Positions 55,727-64,000 of a stretch of DNA of 64,000 nt are shown piece after piece. A program made the position numbers and the translations under genes. Where the stretch lies: contig NZ_CP020472.1 of assembly GCF_002075795.1 (NCBI RefSeq), positions 2,277,001 to 2,341,000 of the forward strand. Direction: 5' to 3'. This DNA comes from Shewanella japonica (GTDB lineage: Bacteria; Pseudomonadota; Gammaproteobacteria; Enterobacterales; Shewanellaceae). Each line of letters begins with the position of its first letter. Within the stretch, counting starts at the first letter, position 1. The notes below the pieces were generated by a model. That model was not told the origin of the DNA. It was given only the letters and a program-made list of their open reading frames with translations, and did no database searches.

Positions 55727-56203
55727 GTGAATCAGCATAATAAGTTTGAGTCTGTTCAACCGGTAGACGGGTATTATATCGATACGGATAAAACTAAAAT
55801 CGATATAAATGTCGTCTATGGATATATTTCCAATTCTTACTGGGCGAAAGATATCCCAATTGAAGTGCTGACCAAAGCCATTGCCAATTCATTATGTTTT
55901 GGTGTGTATACCGTGGATGATCAACAAGTTGGTTTTGCCCGTCTAATTACTGATAAAGCCTCTTTTGCCTATCTCGCTGACGTGTTTATTCTTGAGCAAC
56001 ATCGAGGTAAAGGATTAAGCAAATGGTTAATCCATGACATTATGACTCATCCTGAAATTGTCGGTTTACGAAGAATGATGCTAGCGACACGTGATGCTCA
56101 CGGATTGTATGCTCAGTTTGGTTTCCTCCCAATAGAAAATCCAGAAATTTTAATGCAAATTTGGCGTCCTTCAATCTATTTAAGCTCTCAAAATGATGAT
56201 TAA
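55727..56203 (+). CDS. GNAT family N-acetyltransferase
   Basis: 158 residues, GTG start with AGGGAG upstream. The core is FARLITDKASFAYLADVFIL, followed by the acetyl-CoA loop QHRGKGLSKWL (R-G-x-G/A type) and the C-terminal GLYAQFGF. It resembles uncharacterised GNAT proteins that occur alone in proteobacteria. Substrate unknown. Confidence 0.85.
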   Translation: MNQHNKFESVQPVDGYYIDTDKTKIDINVVYGYISNSYWAKDIPIEVLTKAIANSLCFGVYTVDDQQVGFARLITDKASFAYLADVFILEQHRGKGLSKWLIHDIMTHPEIVGLRRMMLATRDAHGLYAQFGFLPIENPEILMQIWRPSIYLSSQNDD

Positions 56204-56367
56204 AAGACGTTAAAACGATGTAATAATCCATATATCGAACAAGATAAATGTAATCAATTTGCACATTCTGTGACATTTTCAGCTGTTTATTTATTTTCAA
56301 CCCAGCATTGATAAGTTAAAGTAATTACTTAATATTTTACTATTTTGTTCATTACTTTGGATTTGGT

Positions 56368-56841
56368 ATGTCGAATTCTCAACAAATTGATAAGACACAA
56401 GATTTAGATTTTGTCCGTAAAGCAACGCTCGATACGATCGCAAAGACCATGATTCACTCAAGTGAATTACATGGGTTTGGTTTGTTTGCTACAGATGCCA
56501 TTAAAGATGAGCAAATTCTTTATTTATTTGATGGCCAAGTGGTATCAATTGCAGACTATGAAAAAATCGAGTCGCTCATGGCAAAAGACATTGCCCCTTA
56601 TTCGAATTACATTTTCATGGAATGTAATTACCTCAATAATGAAACCTTATTAGTCAGAAATTTCAGAACTAAATACAGTTATATTAACCACTCAAGAACG
56701 CCGAATACTGAAATCCGGTATCACCCAATGCGTCTAGTGGCTATCAAAGAGATTCAAGTTGGTGAAGAACTAACAATTGATTATCGCAAAGAGCAACTTT
56801 CTGACGACTATCTAACTAACCCAGAAAAACAATTTTTATAA
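56368..56841 (+). CDS. SET-domain protein (putative protein-lysine methyltransferase)
   Basis: 157 residues, nearly all a minimal SET domain: HGFGLFATDAIKDEQIL (SAM-binding GxG segment), YINHSRTPNTE (NHS/C-x-x-PN knot) and GEELTIDYRKE (catalytic Tyr). Pre-SET or post-SET cysteines are absent. Short bacterial SET proteins of this kind are common but their substrates are mostly unknown. It starts at ATG with GGATTTGGT before it and ends 15 bp before a two-helix membrane protein gene, which may encode its partner or substrate. Confidence 0.8.
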   Translation: MSNSQQIDKTQDLDFVRKATLDTIAKTMIHSSELHGFGLFATDAIKDEQILYLFDGQVVSIADYEKIESLMAKDIAPYSNYIFMECNYLNNETLLVRNFRTKYSYINHSRTPNTEIRYHPMRLVAIKEIQVGEELTIDYRKEQLSDDYLTNPEKQFL

Positions 56842-56856
56842 TAATAAGAAATCGTT

Positions 56857-58230
56857 ATGCCGAAAATTCGCGTTATGTGTGTACAGCCTATTGAGGTTGA
56901 TTCAGAGCAATATGAACAACTCATCAGTAAGAAAAGCCGTATTGGCAAGTTAATTGGGACATTTGATAGAAACCATTTCAAAATTGAATGGCTTAAACAA
57001 TTCAACGCATTACATCGTGATTTATCAAATTTTAAATGTATTTATCGCAGTGAAGAAAGCAAGGTTTCAAATCTTTTATTAAAGCAAGATCTACAGTCTA
57101 TAGACTTTCATGTAAATGGTTTGCATGACATCAGTGAGTATCTTGATCTTGAAAATACAACCTATGAATTGGTTTTTGATCAACGATTTTTTAACTTTGT
57201 TTTGGTTGTTGAAATACACTTAAACTTACCTGATGACAAAACAGCTGAACTATTATCAACAGAGCTGACAGCAGATGAGCTCGCAGAAAATCAAGGCGCT
57301 GATTTTTATAATAATCTGAGAAATTTATTAGTAAAAGAGCACGACACTAGCGCACTCAGTCAATGGGGTAATGCAGTACGTTTAGAAGTGTGTAAAAGAA
57401 TTCAGGCTATTAGCCATATTCCGTTAAAAAGTAGCCACAGACCATTAGCTTATATCGGTAATAATTCAGGAAATTTCACTTTCTTTGTCGAAGCTAGCCC
57501 GCAAGATAAACAAATGAAGCAGCAGTTTCTAGCCTGTAATGCCAAAGCTGAGCGTGTTAAGGGTAATAATACGACAATTATCGATAATGATTGTGTACAT
57601 TATGCCTTTTTCAGTCGTTTTCATACGATTATGACGTTAGATATAGGACGATATTACCGATTTGCGCCGATTCAGCATCATATTCAATCAACTTGGTATT
57701 ACGTCAGTTTTTATAGCCGTGTTTTAGATAAACTAAATAGTCATATTCTTGCAAATGACTCGAAGAAAACCCTTAACTCAAAACGTAATGTTATTGATGA
57801 ATATATTAATAAGATTGAGTTGCTACGAATGAATAACGAAAATTTCAAATTAGCAATTGAGTCAGACAACGAAGATGTTTATCAAAAAATTGAGTCTAAA
57901 TGGAATGTCGAAAGCAGCCTAGAGCATGCTAAAACTTATGTTAGTTTTTTTAAAGACTATTTAGAACGTGCTTACGCTCGTAAAGCAGAGCAATCTAATC
58001 GTCGCCAAAATCAAATATTGTTCATCATATCCTGTATCCAAATATTGGGGTTGATTAGTATTTGGAGTGATTACCTAGGGTTAAGTAAAATAGAGCGCTT
58101 TATTAACTCAACAGGTATTCATACTGGTTCCAATGTCGACACCGTTTTGCAAATCAACACTTGGTTACCACTGGGCCTTATTGCAGTATTGGTTTTGTTG
58201 ATGATGTTGGCTTATATGCGCCGAGACTAA
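56857..58230 (+). CDS. Unknown protein with two C-terminal membrane helices
   Basis: 457 residues not recognised as a named family. The first 310 residues are predicted soluble, mixed alpha/beta. A long helical, charged segment (about 315-385) leads into two membrane helices (QILFIISCIQILGLISIW and PLGLIAVLVLLMMLAYM), and the last three residues are RRD. This topology resembles CorA-type channels, but the GMN motif between the helices is missing. It is tightly linked to the SET gene. It might be an oligomeric channel, a sensor or a defence effector; none can be shown here. Confidence 0.7.
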   Translation: MPKIRVMCVQPIEVDSEQYEQLISKKSRIGKLIGTFDRNHFKIEWLKQFNALHRDLSNFKCIYRSEESKVSNLLLKQDLQSIDFHVNGLHDISEYLDLENTTYELVFDQRFFNFVLVVEIHLNLPDDKTAELLSTELTADELAENQGADFYNNLRNLLVKEHDTSALSQWGNAVRLEVCKRIQAISHIPLKSSHRPLAYIGNNSGNFTFFVEASPQDKQMKQQFLACNAKAERVKGNNTTIIDNDCVHYAFFSRFHTIMTLDIGRYYRFAPIQHHIQSTWYYVSFYSRVLDKLNSHILANDSKKTLNSKRNVIDEYINKIELLRMNNENFKLAIESDNEDVYQKIESKWNVESSLEHAKTYVSFFKDYLERAYARKAEQSNRRQNQILFIISCIQILGLISIWSDYLGLSKIERFINSTGIHTGSNVDTVLQINTWLPLGLIAVLVLLMMLAYMRRD

Positions 58231-58244
58231 TCATCTTAGAAAAG

Positions 58245-58270
58245 AAAAAAGGAGCAATTGCTCCTTTTTT
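58245..58270. terminator. Bidirectional terminator between convergent genes
   Basis: A perfect palindrome centred on GGAGCAATTGCTCC and flanked by A6 and T6, so it can serve the membrane-protein gene on the plus strand and the rhombosortase gene on the minus strand. Confidence 0.92.
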
Positions 58271-58905
58271 TATTGGCTTTGTATTTTTTGGTGTTTAAAA
58301 AAACGCGTTAATGGCAGCCAGATAAAGCCACAAAATAACCCACCGAGAACGCCAATAAAATGAGATTCGGTCGCGACACGTGCATTGATAATAGCGCTGA
58401 CACTTTCGCTGGCACCAAAGTACATTTCGTATCCCACTTTGGCGAACACACCTAGCAATAATAAATAACCTGAATTATAGCCTTTTCGTATATCTAATAG
58501 GGCACCAAAGGTAAATAGGCCATGTAATAACCCGCTGAGTCCGACATAACCTTTAAGCTCTGGAAAAAACCAGTAAAGACCTAATCCTTCTAATACACAC
58601 AAACTGATAAACAACGAAGCAAACTGACTTATATGGCCTTTGTAATGAGATTCATGTAAAAATAAAATAACCCAAAAGCCTGCAAGGTTCATTAATAAGT
58701 GCCACAAGTTTGTGTGTAACAAATTACCTGTGATGATGCGCCAGTACTCACCTTGAGCGATGTTATCGTAGCGATAACTTAATAGATTATCGACATCAAT
58801 TGTTCCCAATGGGTTCATCGACAAAACAAAGAATACACAGCATGTAATACTGACCAAAATTGCAAAGTAATAGGCACTTGCACTGTTACGACTTCTTCTT
58901 GCCAT
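58270..58905 (-). CDS. rrtA: Rhombosortase (rhomboid-family protease)
   Basis: 211 residues with about six membrane helices. The catalytic Ser is in GLSGLLHG and the His in SHFIGVLGG, and the N-terminal helix pair includes HTNLWHLLMNLAGFW, as in rhomboid proteases. The short form with GLSG-x-LHG is characteristic of rhombosortases, which process proteins carrying a GlyGly-CTERM tail in Shewanella, Vibrio and relatives. No such tail was seen among the proteins in this window, so its substrates lie elsewhere. Monocistronic. Confidence 0.85.
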   Translation of the reverse strand: MARRSRNSASAYYFAILVSITCCVFFVLSMNPLGTIDVDNLLSYRYDNIAQGEYWRIITGNLLHTNLWHLLMNLAGFWVILFLHESHYKGHISQFASLFISLCVLEGLGLYWFFPELKGYVGLSGLLHGLFTFGALLDIRKGYNSGYLLLLGVFAKVGYEMYFGASESVSAIINARVATESHFIGVLGGLFCGFIWLPLTRFFKHQKIQSQ

Positions 58906-59069
58906 GTTTTAAGTCCGTTTTACCTTATAATATTGTTTATTATAGTGAATCGTTAACACTTTGCTTAACTAAATGCTGTTAAACACAGTCAGGCAATAGA
59001 GGTTTATGGCTGACGTTTCAAATCACCTAGCGATTTGTTGGTAAATGATTTGATAAAGTGACACGCGTT

Positions 59070-59759
59070 TTAACGTGCTGACTTACGATCTAAATCAGCC
59101 ATAACGCTTTGACGATTGTTAAGGTAATCTTCTAAACCTCTTTGTCTCAATAAACAAGCTGGGCAATCTCCACAACCACTGCCTTTAATGCCGTTGTAAC
59201 AGGTTAAGGTGTCATCTTTAACGAGAGTGAGTGAGTGGTACTTATCGGCCAATGCCCATGTTTCAGCTTTATTCAGCCACATAAGGGGGGTAACAATATT
59301 GAGCGGTTTGTCCATACCAAGCTCTAATGCTTGTTGCATTGATTTCACAAAATCATTTCTGCAATCTGGATAACCTGAAAAATCAGTTTCACATACCCCA
59401 GTGATGATTGCATCGCAGCCTAATTGATAGGCATAAATCCCGGCTAATGTTAGAAATAATATATTGCGACCAGGAACGAAGGTACTAGGTAGGCCATTGT
59501 CCATTAATTCATGTGAAACCGGAATTGCATCTCGTGTTAATGAAGAAATGGCTAATTCATTTAATAAACTGACATCCATGACTTTATGGCTTGCTACTTT
59601 AAGCTTTTTTGCAAGCGCTTGGGCAATGTCGATTTCTTCTCTATGGCGTTGACCATAGTCAAAGGTAATGGCATGGACTTCATCGTATTGAGTCAAGGCT
59701 TGAATAAGGCATGTGGTGGAATCTTGACCACCTGAAAAAACTACAATTGCTTTGGACAT
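59070..59759 (-). CDS. queC: 7-cyano-7-deazaguanine synthase QueC
   Basis: 229 residues. The frame extends upstream to 59867, but [15 protein letters not shown] at 59759 is the usual QueC start. The ATP-pyrophosphatase loop is SGGQDS; the zinc-binding Cys cluster is near the C-terminus ([20 protein letters not shown]). It converts carboxy-deazaguanine to preQ0 for queuosine synthesis. The queE gene lies head to head 181 bp away, so the shared region probably drives both. No preQ1 riboswitch was recognised there. Confidence 0.93.
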   Translation of the reverse strand: MSKAIVVFSGGQDSTTCLIQALTQYDEVHAITFDYGQRHREEIDIAQALAKKLKVASHKVMDVSLLNELAISSLTRDAIPVSHELMDNGLPSTFVPGRNILFLTLAGIYAYQLGCDAIITGVCETDFSGYPDCRNDFVKSMQQALELGMDKPLNIVTPLMWLNKAETWALADKYHSLTLVKDDTLTCYNGIKGSGCGDCPACLLRQRGLEDYLNNRQSVMADLDRKSAR

Positions 59760-59940
59760 TAAAATCACCGGAAAGACAAATATAAGGTAATGGACGAAAG
59801 TCATCATTACTATGTACATGTTTGTCTGTTTATTAATAACAAAAGTACATTTTATCTTATCCAGCATAAAGTTGGCAAAAACTTGCAGCTAGAAACAAAA
59901 TCATCTATAAATGCGCCCTTGAAATTAATAAGGCTTGCAA

Positions 59941-60609
59941 ATGAATTATCCTGTAAACGAAGTATTTGAAACAATTCAAGGTGAAGGTAGCTTTACCGGA
60001 GTACCTGCCATTTTTGTCCGTTTACAAGGCTGTCCAGTGGGTTGTGCTTGGTGTGATACTCAGCAGACCTGGGAAGTGTTAGCTCAAAACAAGGTAAACC
60101 AAGCTGATGTCATTCAAGTTGATGGCACTATTGGACGTTGGGCCGAGCATGATGCCAGTAGTTTAATTCAAGCTTTTCAAGCCAAAGGATATACCGCAAA
60201 GCACATTGTACTGACTGGCGGCGAGCCATGTATGTACAATGTCACTGATTTAACCAGTGAGTTTATTGCTGCAGGTTATGCTGTGCAGATTGAAACCAGT
60301 GGCACTTTTGAAGTGCTATGCCACGACAAGGTCTTTGTGACGGTTTCACCTAAGGTAAACATGAAAGGCGGATATGAGGTGCTTGAGCAGGCGTTAACAC
60401 GCGCGAATGAGATTAAGCATCCCATAGCAACACAAAAGCACATTGATGAATTAGATGACTTATTAGCAAATATTGATACGCAAGATAAAGTGGTGTGTTT
60501 ACAGCCAATTAGTCAAAAAACCAGAGCGACTGAACTTGCGATGAAAACATGTATTGCTAGAAATTGGCGCCTTTCGATTCAAACGCATAAATATTTAGAT
60601 ATTGATTGA
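59941..60609 (+). CDS. queE: 7-carboxy-7-deazaguanine synthase QueE
   Basis: 222 residues. AATAAGG 7 bases before the ATG at 59941 favours it over the TTG at 59935. Radical-SAM cluster CPVGCAWC (C-x3-C-x2-C), the substrate loop NEVFETIQGEGSFTG and the TGGEP motif are typical. It converts carboxy-tetrahydropterin to 7-carboxy-7-deazaguanine, the substrate of QueC. A bidirectional terminator follows. Confidence 0.95.
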   Translation: MNYPVNEVFETIQGEGSFTGVPAIFVRLQGCPVGCAWCDTQQTWEVLAQNKVNQADVIQVDGTIGRWAEHDASSLIQAFQAKGYTAKHIVLTGGEPCMYNVTDLTSEFIAAGYAVQIETSGTFEVLCHDKVFVTVSPKVNMKGGYEVLEQALTRANEIKHPIATQKHIDELDDLLANIDTQDKVVCLQPISQKTRATELAMKTCIARNWRLSIQTHKYLDID

Positions 60610-60611
60610 TT

Positions 60612-60640
60612 AAAAAACCGCTCATTGAGCGGTTTTTTAT
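60612..60640. terminator. Bidirectional terminator between queE and the PLP-enzyme gene
   Basis: Arms AAAAAACCGCTCA and TGAGCGGTTTTTT around a single T. It can work on both strands. Confidence 0.92.
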
Positions 60641-60656
60641 TGGTGAGGCTAATTGC

Positions 60657-61721
60657 TTAAGGTTTTAACGAACCACTATGATTAAATTGTGTAAGTTGCT
60701 GGTCATAAAATGCAGTATCGCCAATGTTTTTACTTATCCACTCAGGGTCGTAATAGGTGTCTAAATACCGATCCCCAGAGTCACATAATAAGGTGACTAA
60801 CGAGCCTTGCTGATTGCGCTGTTTCATTTCACAAGCTAGCTGAAGAATGCCATAAAGGTTAGTTCCTGTTGATGGACCTACTTTGCGTCCAATCAGTTTG
60901 GCTAGCCAATTCATTGTTGCTAATGACGCTGCATCAGGTATTTTTTTCATATCGTCCACAACCCCAGCGATAAAAGAAGGTTCGACTCTTGGTCTACCAA
61001 TCCCTTCAATTTTACTGCCGTTTTCACACGTAATGGTGAGATCTCTTTTGTGGTAATAATCGTAAAAAACCGAATTCTCAGGGTCGACCACACATAACTG
61101 TGTTGGTAATTGTTGGTAATTTAAGTAACGGCCAATGGTTGCAGATGTACCGCCAGTGCCAGGACTCATGACTATCCAAGCGGGAGTAGGGTGCGGCTCT
61201 TTCAGCATTTGGTTAAAAATAGAGTCAGCAATATTATTATTGCCACGCCAGTCGGTTGCTCGCTCTGCATAAGTAAACTGATCCATATAATGGCCATTAA
61301 GCTCAGTGGCTAACTTTTGAGATTCAGCATAAATTTTACTGCTGTGATCGACAAAGTGGCACTGACCACCATAAAACTCAATTTGTTCAATCTTGGTTTT
61401 TGCAGTTGAAGAAGGCATAACGGCAATAAATGGTAAGCCTAATAATCTTGAAAAATAGGCTTCGGACACAGCGGTGCTGCCTGATGAAGATTCGATTATG
61501 GTGGTGTTCTCGTTTACCCACCCGTTTGAAAGCGCATATAAAAAGAGTGAACGTGCTAAACGATGTTTTAAACTGCCTGTAGGATGGGTACTCTCGTCTT
61601 TAAGGTATATATCAATACCGGAGAGCTGCGGTAAATCGAGTTTGATAAGGTGAGTATCGGCACTTCGCTGAAAATCTGCTTCAATTTTGGCGATTGCTTG
61701 ATTTACCCATTGCTTTGACAT
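60657..61721 (-). CDS. PLP-dependent cysteine synthase-like protein
   Basis: 354 residues, fold type II PLP enzyme. PLP Lys in [10 protein letters not shown] (near residue 53), phosphate-binding loop [12 protein letters not shown] and the Asn/Ser loop [14 protein letters not shown]. These match the cysteine synthase superfamily, but the sequence belongs to a longer, less studied branch than CysK or CysM. It may use O-acetylserine or another beta-substituted amino acid. It stands alone on the minus strand. Confidence 0.85.
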   Translation of the reverse strand: MSKQWVNQAIAKIEADFQRSADTHLIKLDLPQLSGIDIYLKDESTHPTGSLKHRLARSLFLYALSNGWVNENTTIIESSSGSTAVSEAYFSRLLGLPFIAVMPSSTAKTKIEQIEFYGGQCHFVDHSSKIYAESQKLATELNGHYMDQFTYAERATDWRGNNNIADSIFNQMLKEPHPTPAWIVMSPGTGGTSATIGRYLNYQQLPTQLCVVDPENSVFYDYYHKRDLTITCENGSKIEGIGRPRVEPSFIAGVVDDMKKIPDAASLATMNWLAKLIGRKVGPSTGTNLYGILQLACEMKQRNQQGSLVTLLCDSGDRYLDTYYDPEWISKNIGDTAFYDQQLTQFNHSGSLKP

Positions 61722-61934
61722 GATGAGATCCCGATTAACAAATAAAAAATCATCATAGACTCAAAGTGGCAATGCTAAAAGGTATACAGATCACTTTATC
61801 GATTAAATAACATTAATTGGCGCATCAAACGGGTATACATAAAGTTTATTCGACATATTTACTGCTTTAAAGAGAATAGTCTTGAATAGAGAGATAATGG
61901 GAGATATTTGAAGCGAGATATACAAGATAAGAAG

Positions 61935-62019
61935 TGGTGGAGGGAGAAGGATTCGAACCTTCGAAGGCTGAGCCGTCAGATTTACAGTCTGATCCCTTTG
62001 GCCACTCGGGAACCCCTCC
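61935..62019 (-). tRNA. tRNA-Tyr (GUA), copy 1
   Basis: 85 nt including the encoded CCA. Acceptor GGAGGGG at 62013-62019 pairs with the 3' side; anticodon GTA lies in CTGTAAATC; the long variable arm is typical of bacterial tRNA-Tyr, and GGTTCGAATCC is the T arm. Identical to the other two copies. It is the last gene of the minus-strand cluster. Confidence 0.97.
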
Positions 62020-62089
62020 ACATTTTCTTACTTGTCTTACAGTATTGTTGGCCACAACAATATTTTTTAATAATCAATAAACCGATAAA

Positions 62090-62174
62090 TGGTGGAGGGA
62101 GAAGGATTCGAACCTTCGAAGGCTGAGCCGTCAGATTTACAGTCTGATCCCTTTGGCCACTCGGGAACCCCTCC
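62090..62174 (-). tRNA. tRNA-Tyr (GUA), copy 2
   Basis: Identical 85-nt copy with encoded CCA, separated by 70 nt from copy 1 and 30 nt from copy 3. Confidence 0.97.
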
Positions 62175-62204
62175 ACGAAACGGTATATTTATCATTGGTG
62201 CAAA

Positions 62205-62289
62205 TGGTGGAGGGAGAAGGATTCGAACCTTCGAAGGCTGAGCCGTCAGATTTACAGTCTGATCCCTTTGGCCACTCGGGAACCCCTCC
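62205..62289 (-). tRNA. tRNA-Tyr (GUA), copy 3
   Basis: Identical 85-nt copy with encoded CCA. It is first in transcription order on the minus strand, so the promoter should lie in 62290-62400. Confidence 0.97.
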
Positions 62290-62413
62290 TCAATTGCGGC
62301 GGCAATGATAGTCACGAATTAAATATAAGTAAAGCCAAAATCGAAAATAACTCTCAAGTATTTGTTTAAGTGGTCGATAAAATATCAATCTTAGTAATTA
62401 ATGATGTTTTTAT

Positions 62414-62917
62414 ATGCAAATCGAGTTTCCTTTAGTCAATGAACTGCAGTTAGGTCGTCGTTTAAATGACGCGATTGAACATGACCGCCGCGGCGAATTT
62501 GGCTTACTATTATCAATGCTATCGGCAGACGCTAGAGATATGTCTCAATTTCAGCTTGATAAAGAACTCGATGATAATCAAAAGCTGTATAAAGCCTTTG
62601 ATTTACCCAAGCAGCAGCAATTGGTTTGTGATTTATCGAAACAACAAGCAATAGATAATGCTAGTGCATTTCATCAAAGCGGCTCATCTCAATTTCAGTT
62701 GACTCAAGCATTACATCCTGAGGCCATAGTGACTCGTGGTGAGTTTGATGATGACATGCAAATAGCACTAGCAAACTGTGATGTATTAACAAAATTAAAG
62801 CATCAGCAAAAACTACCTGAAGTATCTGAGTTAGCTAAAATGCACTTTTTAGATCAGTTATCAGTACAGCGAAAAATCAGCGAAACGATTGCGAATCAGC
62901 TGTACGCAGTTGCATAA
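62414..62917 (+). CDS. Small conserved protein, possibly VC2046/SO_3500 family
   Basis: 167 residues, cytoplasmic, mostly helical and rich in Gln, Asp and Leu, with no signal or membrane helix. The segment RRGEFGLLLSMLSADARDMSQF looks like a conserved core in short. I tentatively place it in the gammaproteobacterial VC2046/SO_3500 family of unknown function, from length and general appearance only. No function can be assigned. Confidence 0.6.
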   Translation: MQIEFPLVNELQLGRRLNDAIEHDRRGEFGLLLSMLSADARDMSQFQLDKELDDNQKLYKAFDLPKQQQLVCDLSKQQAIDNASAFHQSGSSQFQLTQALHPEAIVTRGEFDDDMQIALANCDVLTKLKHQQKLPEVSELAKMHFLDQLSVQRKISETIANQLYAVA

Positions 62918-63059
62918 CACAATATAGAGTATCGAGAAATAACCACCCGAGTCAGAATGAAATAACAGAAATCGCTAATAGTGTGAACTAGTTATAAAAT
63001 TAATCTCAGTTTTTACGTTAAGCTGACGCTTTCTTTATCATTGTGATAGGTGACTAATT

Positions 63060-63347
63060 ATGATTAAAACAATTACCCAGCAAGAAGTTCAGGTAAGCGA
63101 TAGCTGTAATGATTGTGGATCATTTGTCGATATTGGCACTGTAATTGACGAGCAGGATACACGCCTTATTTTGAAAATTACTGGTGATGCAGTTGCCGAA
63201 GAAGCAGAAGATATCATTACTAAAGCAAAAATTCGTTTTGACTCAGTTAAGGTTAATAGCGAGCAAACGGAAGCAGATATTACAGTCATTATAGATTTTG
63301 AATTCACTGCTGAAAAAATGATCTTTCAATTAGAGAATGGCTTGTAA
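63060..63347 (+). CDS. YfcZ/YiiS family protein (DUF406)
   Basis: 95 residues. The beginning has a Cys pair and acidic pattern (SCNDCGSFVDIGTVID), and the C-terminus reads DFEFTAEKMIFQLENGL, which matches the DUF406 family (E. coli YfcZ) over its whole short length. Function unknown. AGGTG precedes the ATG. Confidence 0.82.
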   Translation: MIKTITQQEVQVSDSCNDCGSFVDIGTVIDEQDTRLILKITGDAVAEEAEDIITKAKIRFDSVKVNSEQTEADITVIIDFEFTAEKMIFQLENGL

Positions 63348-63494
63348 ATAGCTAAAATATATCAAATATATAATGATTTATGCGGTAACAACTTGCAATT
63401 TAATTCAGTGAGTGTAACCATCGTTACATTACTACTTTATGCTTAGACATATGTCATAAGCGCCAAGGCCATTTTACATTTGCTTTGGTACATG

Positions 63495-63530
63495 AGGGAT
63501 GTTGATTTTTATCAAGTCATCCCTTATTTT
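63495..63530 (+). terminator. Hairpin between the YfcZ-like and GAF-like genes
   Basis: Arms AGGGATG (63495-63501) and CATCCCT (63518-63524) with an inner TTGAT/ATCAA step, followed by TATTTT. Probable weak terminator; a regulatory role before the next gene cannot be excluded. Confidence 0.6.
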
Positions 63531-63594
63531 AGCTGGAAAAAGCCTCCAAAGAATGAGGTGACCCGACTGTTATGCTGTCTTTTTGGGAACAATA

Positions 63595-64000
63595 ATGAAG
63601 CAAAATGAGCAACAACATTTATTAGAGTTAATTGTTAACTCAAAAGCAAAAGAAAAGGGCGACTTTACTGCGACCTCTGAACTTGCCTGTAAATTGTTAT
63701 TGAAATACTTTAATGCGACTTGTGTATCAGTTATTTCGCTACGAAATAAAGCACTTGAGCAAAAAGTCGTTGCTTGCGCCTCACCCAACACAGCTATGGT
63801 TGAAGTCACCAAGAAATTCCGTCATAAGCACTTTGCATCAGAGCTGTATTTTGATGAAATCCGACGTTATCGACACATTGTCAGTAATATTTCTCCTACA
63901 GATAAACGCCTTACTTGCTTTTCTGAGTATTATCTCCAGTCTGGAATCCAATCAAATTTAGATGTCGCAATTCGAATCAATGGTCATATTGAAGGACTAC
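63595..64000 (+). CDS. GAF-like sensor protein, 3' end outside window
   Basis: The frame is open from the ATG at 63595 to the right edge (135 codons visible). After a short N-terminal helix the segment ELACKLLLKYFNATCVSVIS and the later LTCFSEYYLQSGIQSNLDV and AIRINGHIEGL resemble a GAF domain, which usually precedes a signalling output such as GGDEF or histidine kinase. The output domain is cut off. GGGA lies 8 bases before the ATG. The minus-strand frame over the same bases is a shadow. Confidence 0.65.
   Translation, partial: MKQNEQQHLLELIVNSKAKEKGDFTATSELACKLLLKYFNATCVSVISLRNKALEQKVVACASPNTAMVEVTKKFRHKHFASELYFDEIRRYRHIVSNISPTDKRLTCFSEYYLQSGIQSNLDVAIRINGHIEGL

Noticed and set aside
59760..59940. 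PreQ1 riboswitch between queC and queE
   Set aside because: No preQ1-I type stem with the A-rich tail was found on either strand.
61803..62315. Several overlapping ORFs over the tRNA cluster on both strands
   Set aside because: They are translations of the three identical tRNA-Tyr genes; the repeated peptide is the well-known tRNA artefact.
63570..63812. 80-codon minus-strand ORF near the right edge
   Set aside because: The plus-strand frame from 63595 stays open to the edge and has GAF-like features; the minus frame is its shadow.
1..64000. CRISPR array, transposase or prophage
   Set aside because: No regularly spaced repeats, no transposase or integrase frame and no phage structural genes were seen in the window.

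Overview
The window looks like chromosome of a marine, macroalga-associated gammaproteobacterium of the Alteromonadales, most plausibly Shewanella or a close relative. The DNA is AT-rich. It carries a rhombosortase, split queC/queE, three tRNA-Tyr genes, a moxR-bat operon, and genes for red-algal galactan breakdown. The genus is inferred from gene content and was not tested by a search.

Layout. (1) 1-7.6 kb: the end of an agar-type cluster. It holds a KDG kinase cut by the left edge, a KDPG aldolase, a GH50 beta-agarase lipoprotein, an SMP-30 lactonase and a second GH50 lipoprotein, closed by a terminator. (2) 7.7-20.4 kb: housekeeping and mixed genes, namely a VanZ-like protein, a complete moxR-DUF58-DUF4381-batA-batB-batC-batD operon, a phospholipase A2-like secreted protein, an S9 peptidase, a GNAT enzyme and an RsgA-type GTPase. 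(3) 21-30.6 kb: extracellular part of a carrageenan-type locus, with a GH16 lipoprotein, a sulfatase, a GH82 (iota-carrageenase)-like beta-helix protein, an anchored HEAT-repeat protein, a second sulfatase and a VCBS/ASPIC lipoprotein. (4) 30.7-34.1 kb: a cation/proton antiporter, an NSS-type transporter and an Lrp regulator, apparently an insertion between the two halves of the locus. (5) 34.7-52.9 kb: intracellular part of the locus, with a TonB-dependent receptor, sulfatase, galactonate dehydratase, lactonase, MFS sugar porter, SDR dehydrogenase, aldose-epimerase-like protein, aldehyde dehydrogenase, cycloisomerase, KDGal kinase, KDPGal aldolase, two tandem GntR regulators and an MhpD-like hydratase. 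(6) 53-64 kb: backbone genes, with an NhaC-type antiporter, NUDIX, PaiB-like and GNAT proteins, a SET-domain protein next to a two-helix membrane protein, rhombosortase, queC/queE, a cysteine-synthase-like enzyme, three identical tRNA-Tyr genes, two small conserved proteins and a GAF-like protein cut by the right edge.

How the parts fit. The GH16, GH82-like and sulfatase products would cut and desulfate carrageenan-like galactans outside the cytoplasm. The TonB receptor and MFS porter would import the products. D-galactose (SDR, lactonase, DgoD-like dehydratase) and 3,6-anhydro-D-galactose (dehydrogenase, cycloisomerase) would both arrive at 2-keto-3-deoxy-D-galactonate, which one kinase and one aldolase split to pyruvate and glyceraldehyde 3-phosphate. 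The main new observation is a family of seven near-identical palindromes (core AAACAT-N3-ATGTTT). There is one in front of each apparent transcription unit of the locus, including the first GntR gene, so the locus looks like a self-contained local regulon.
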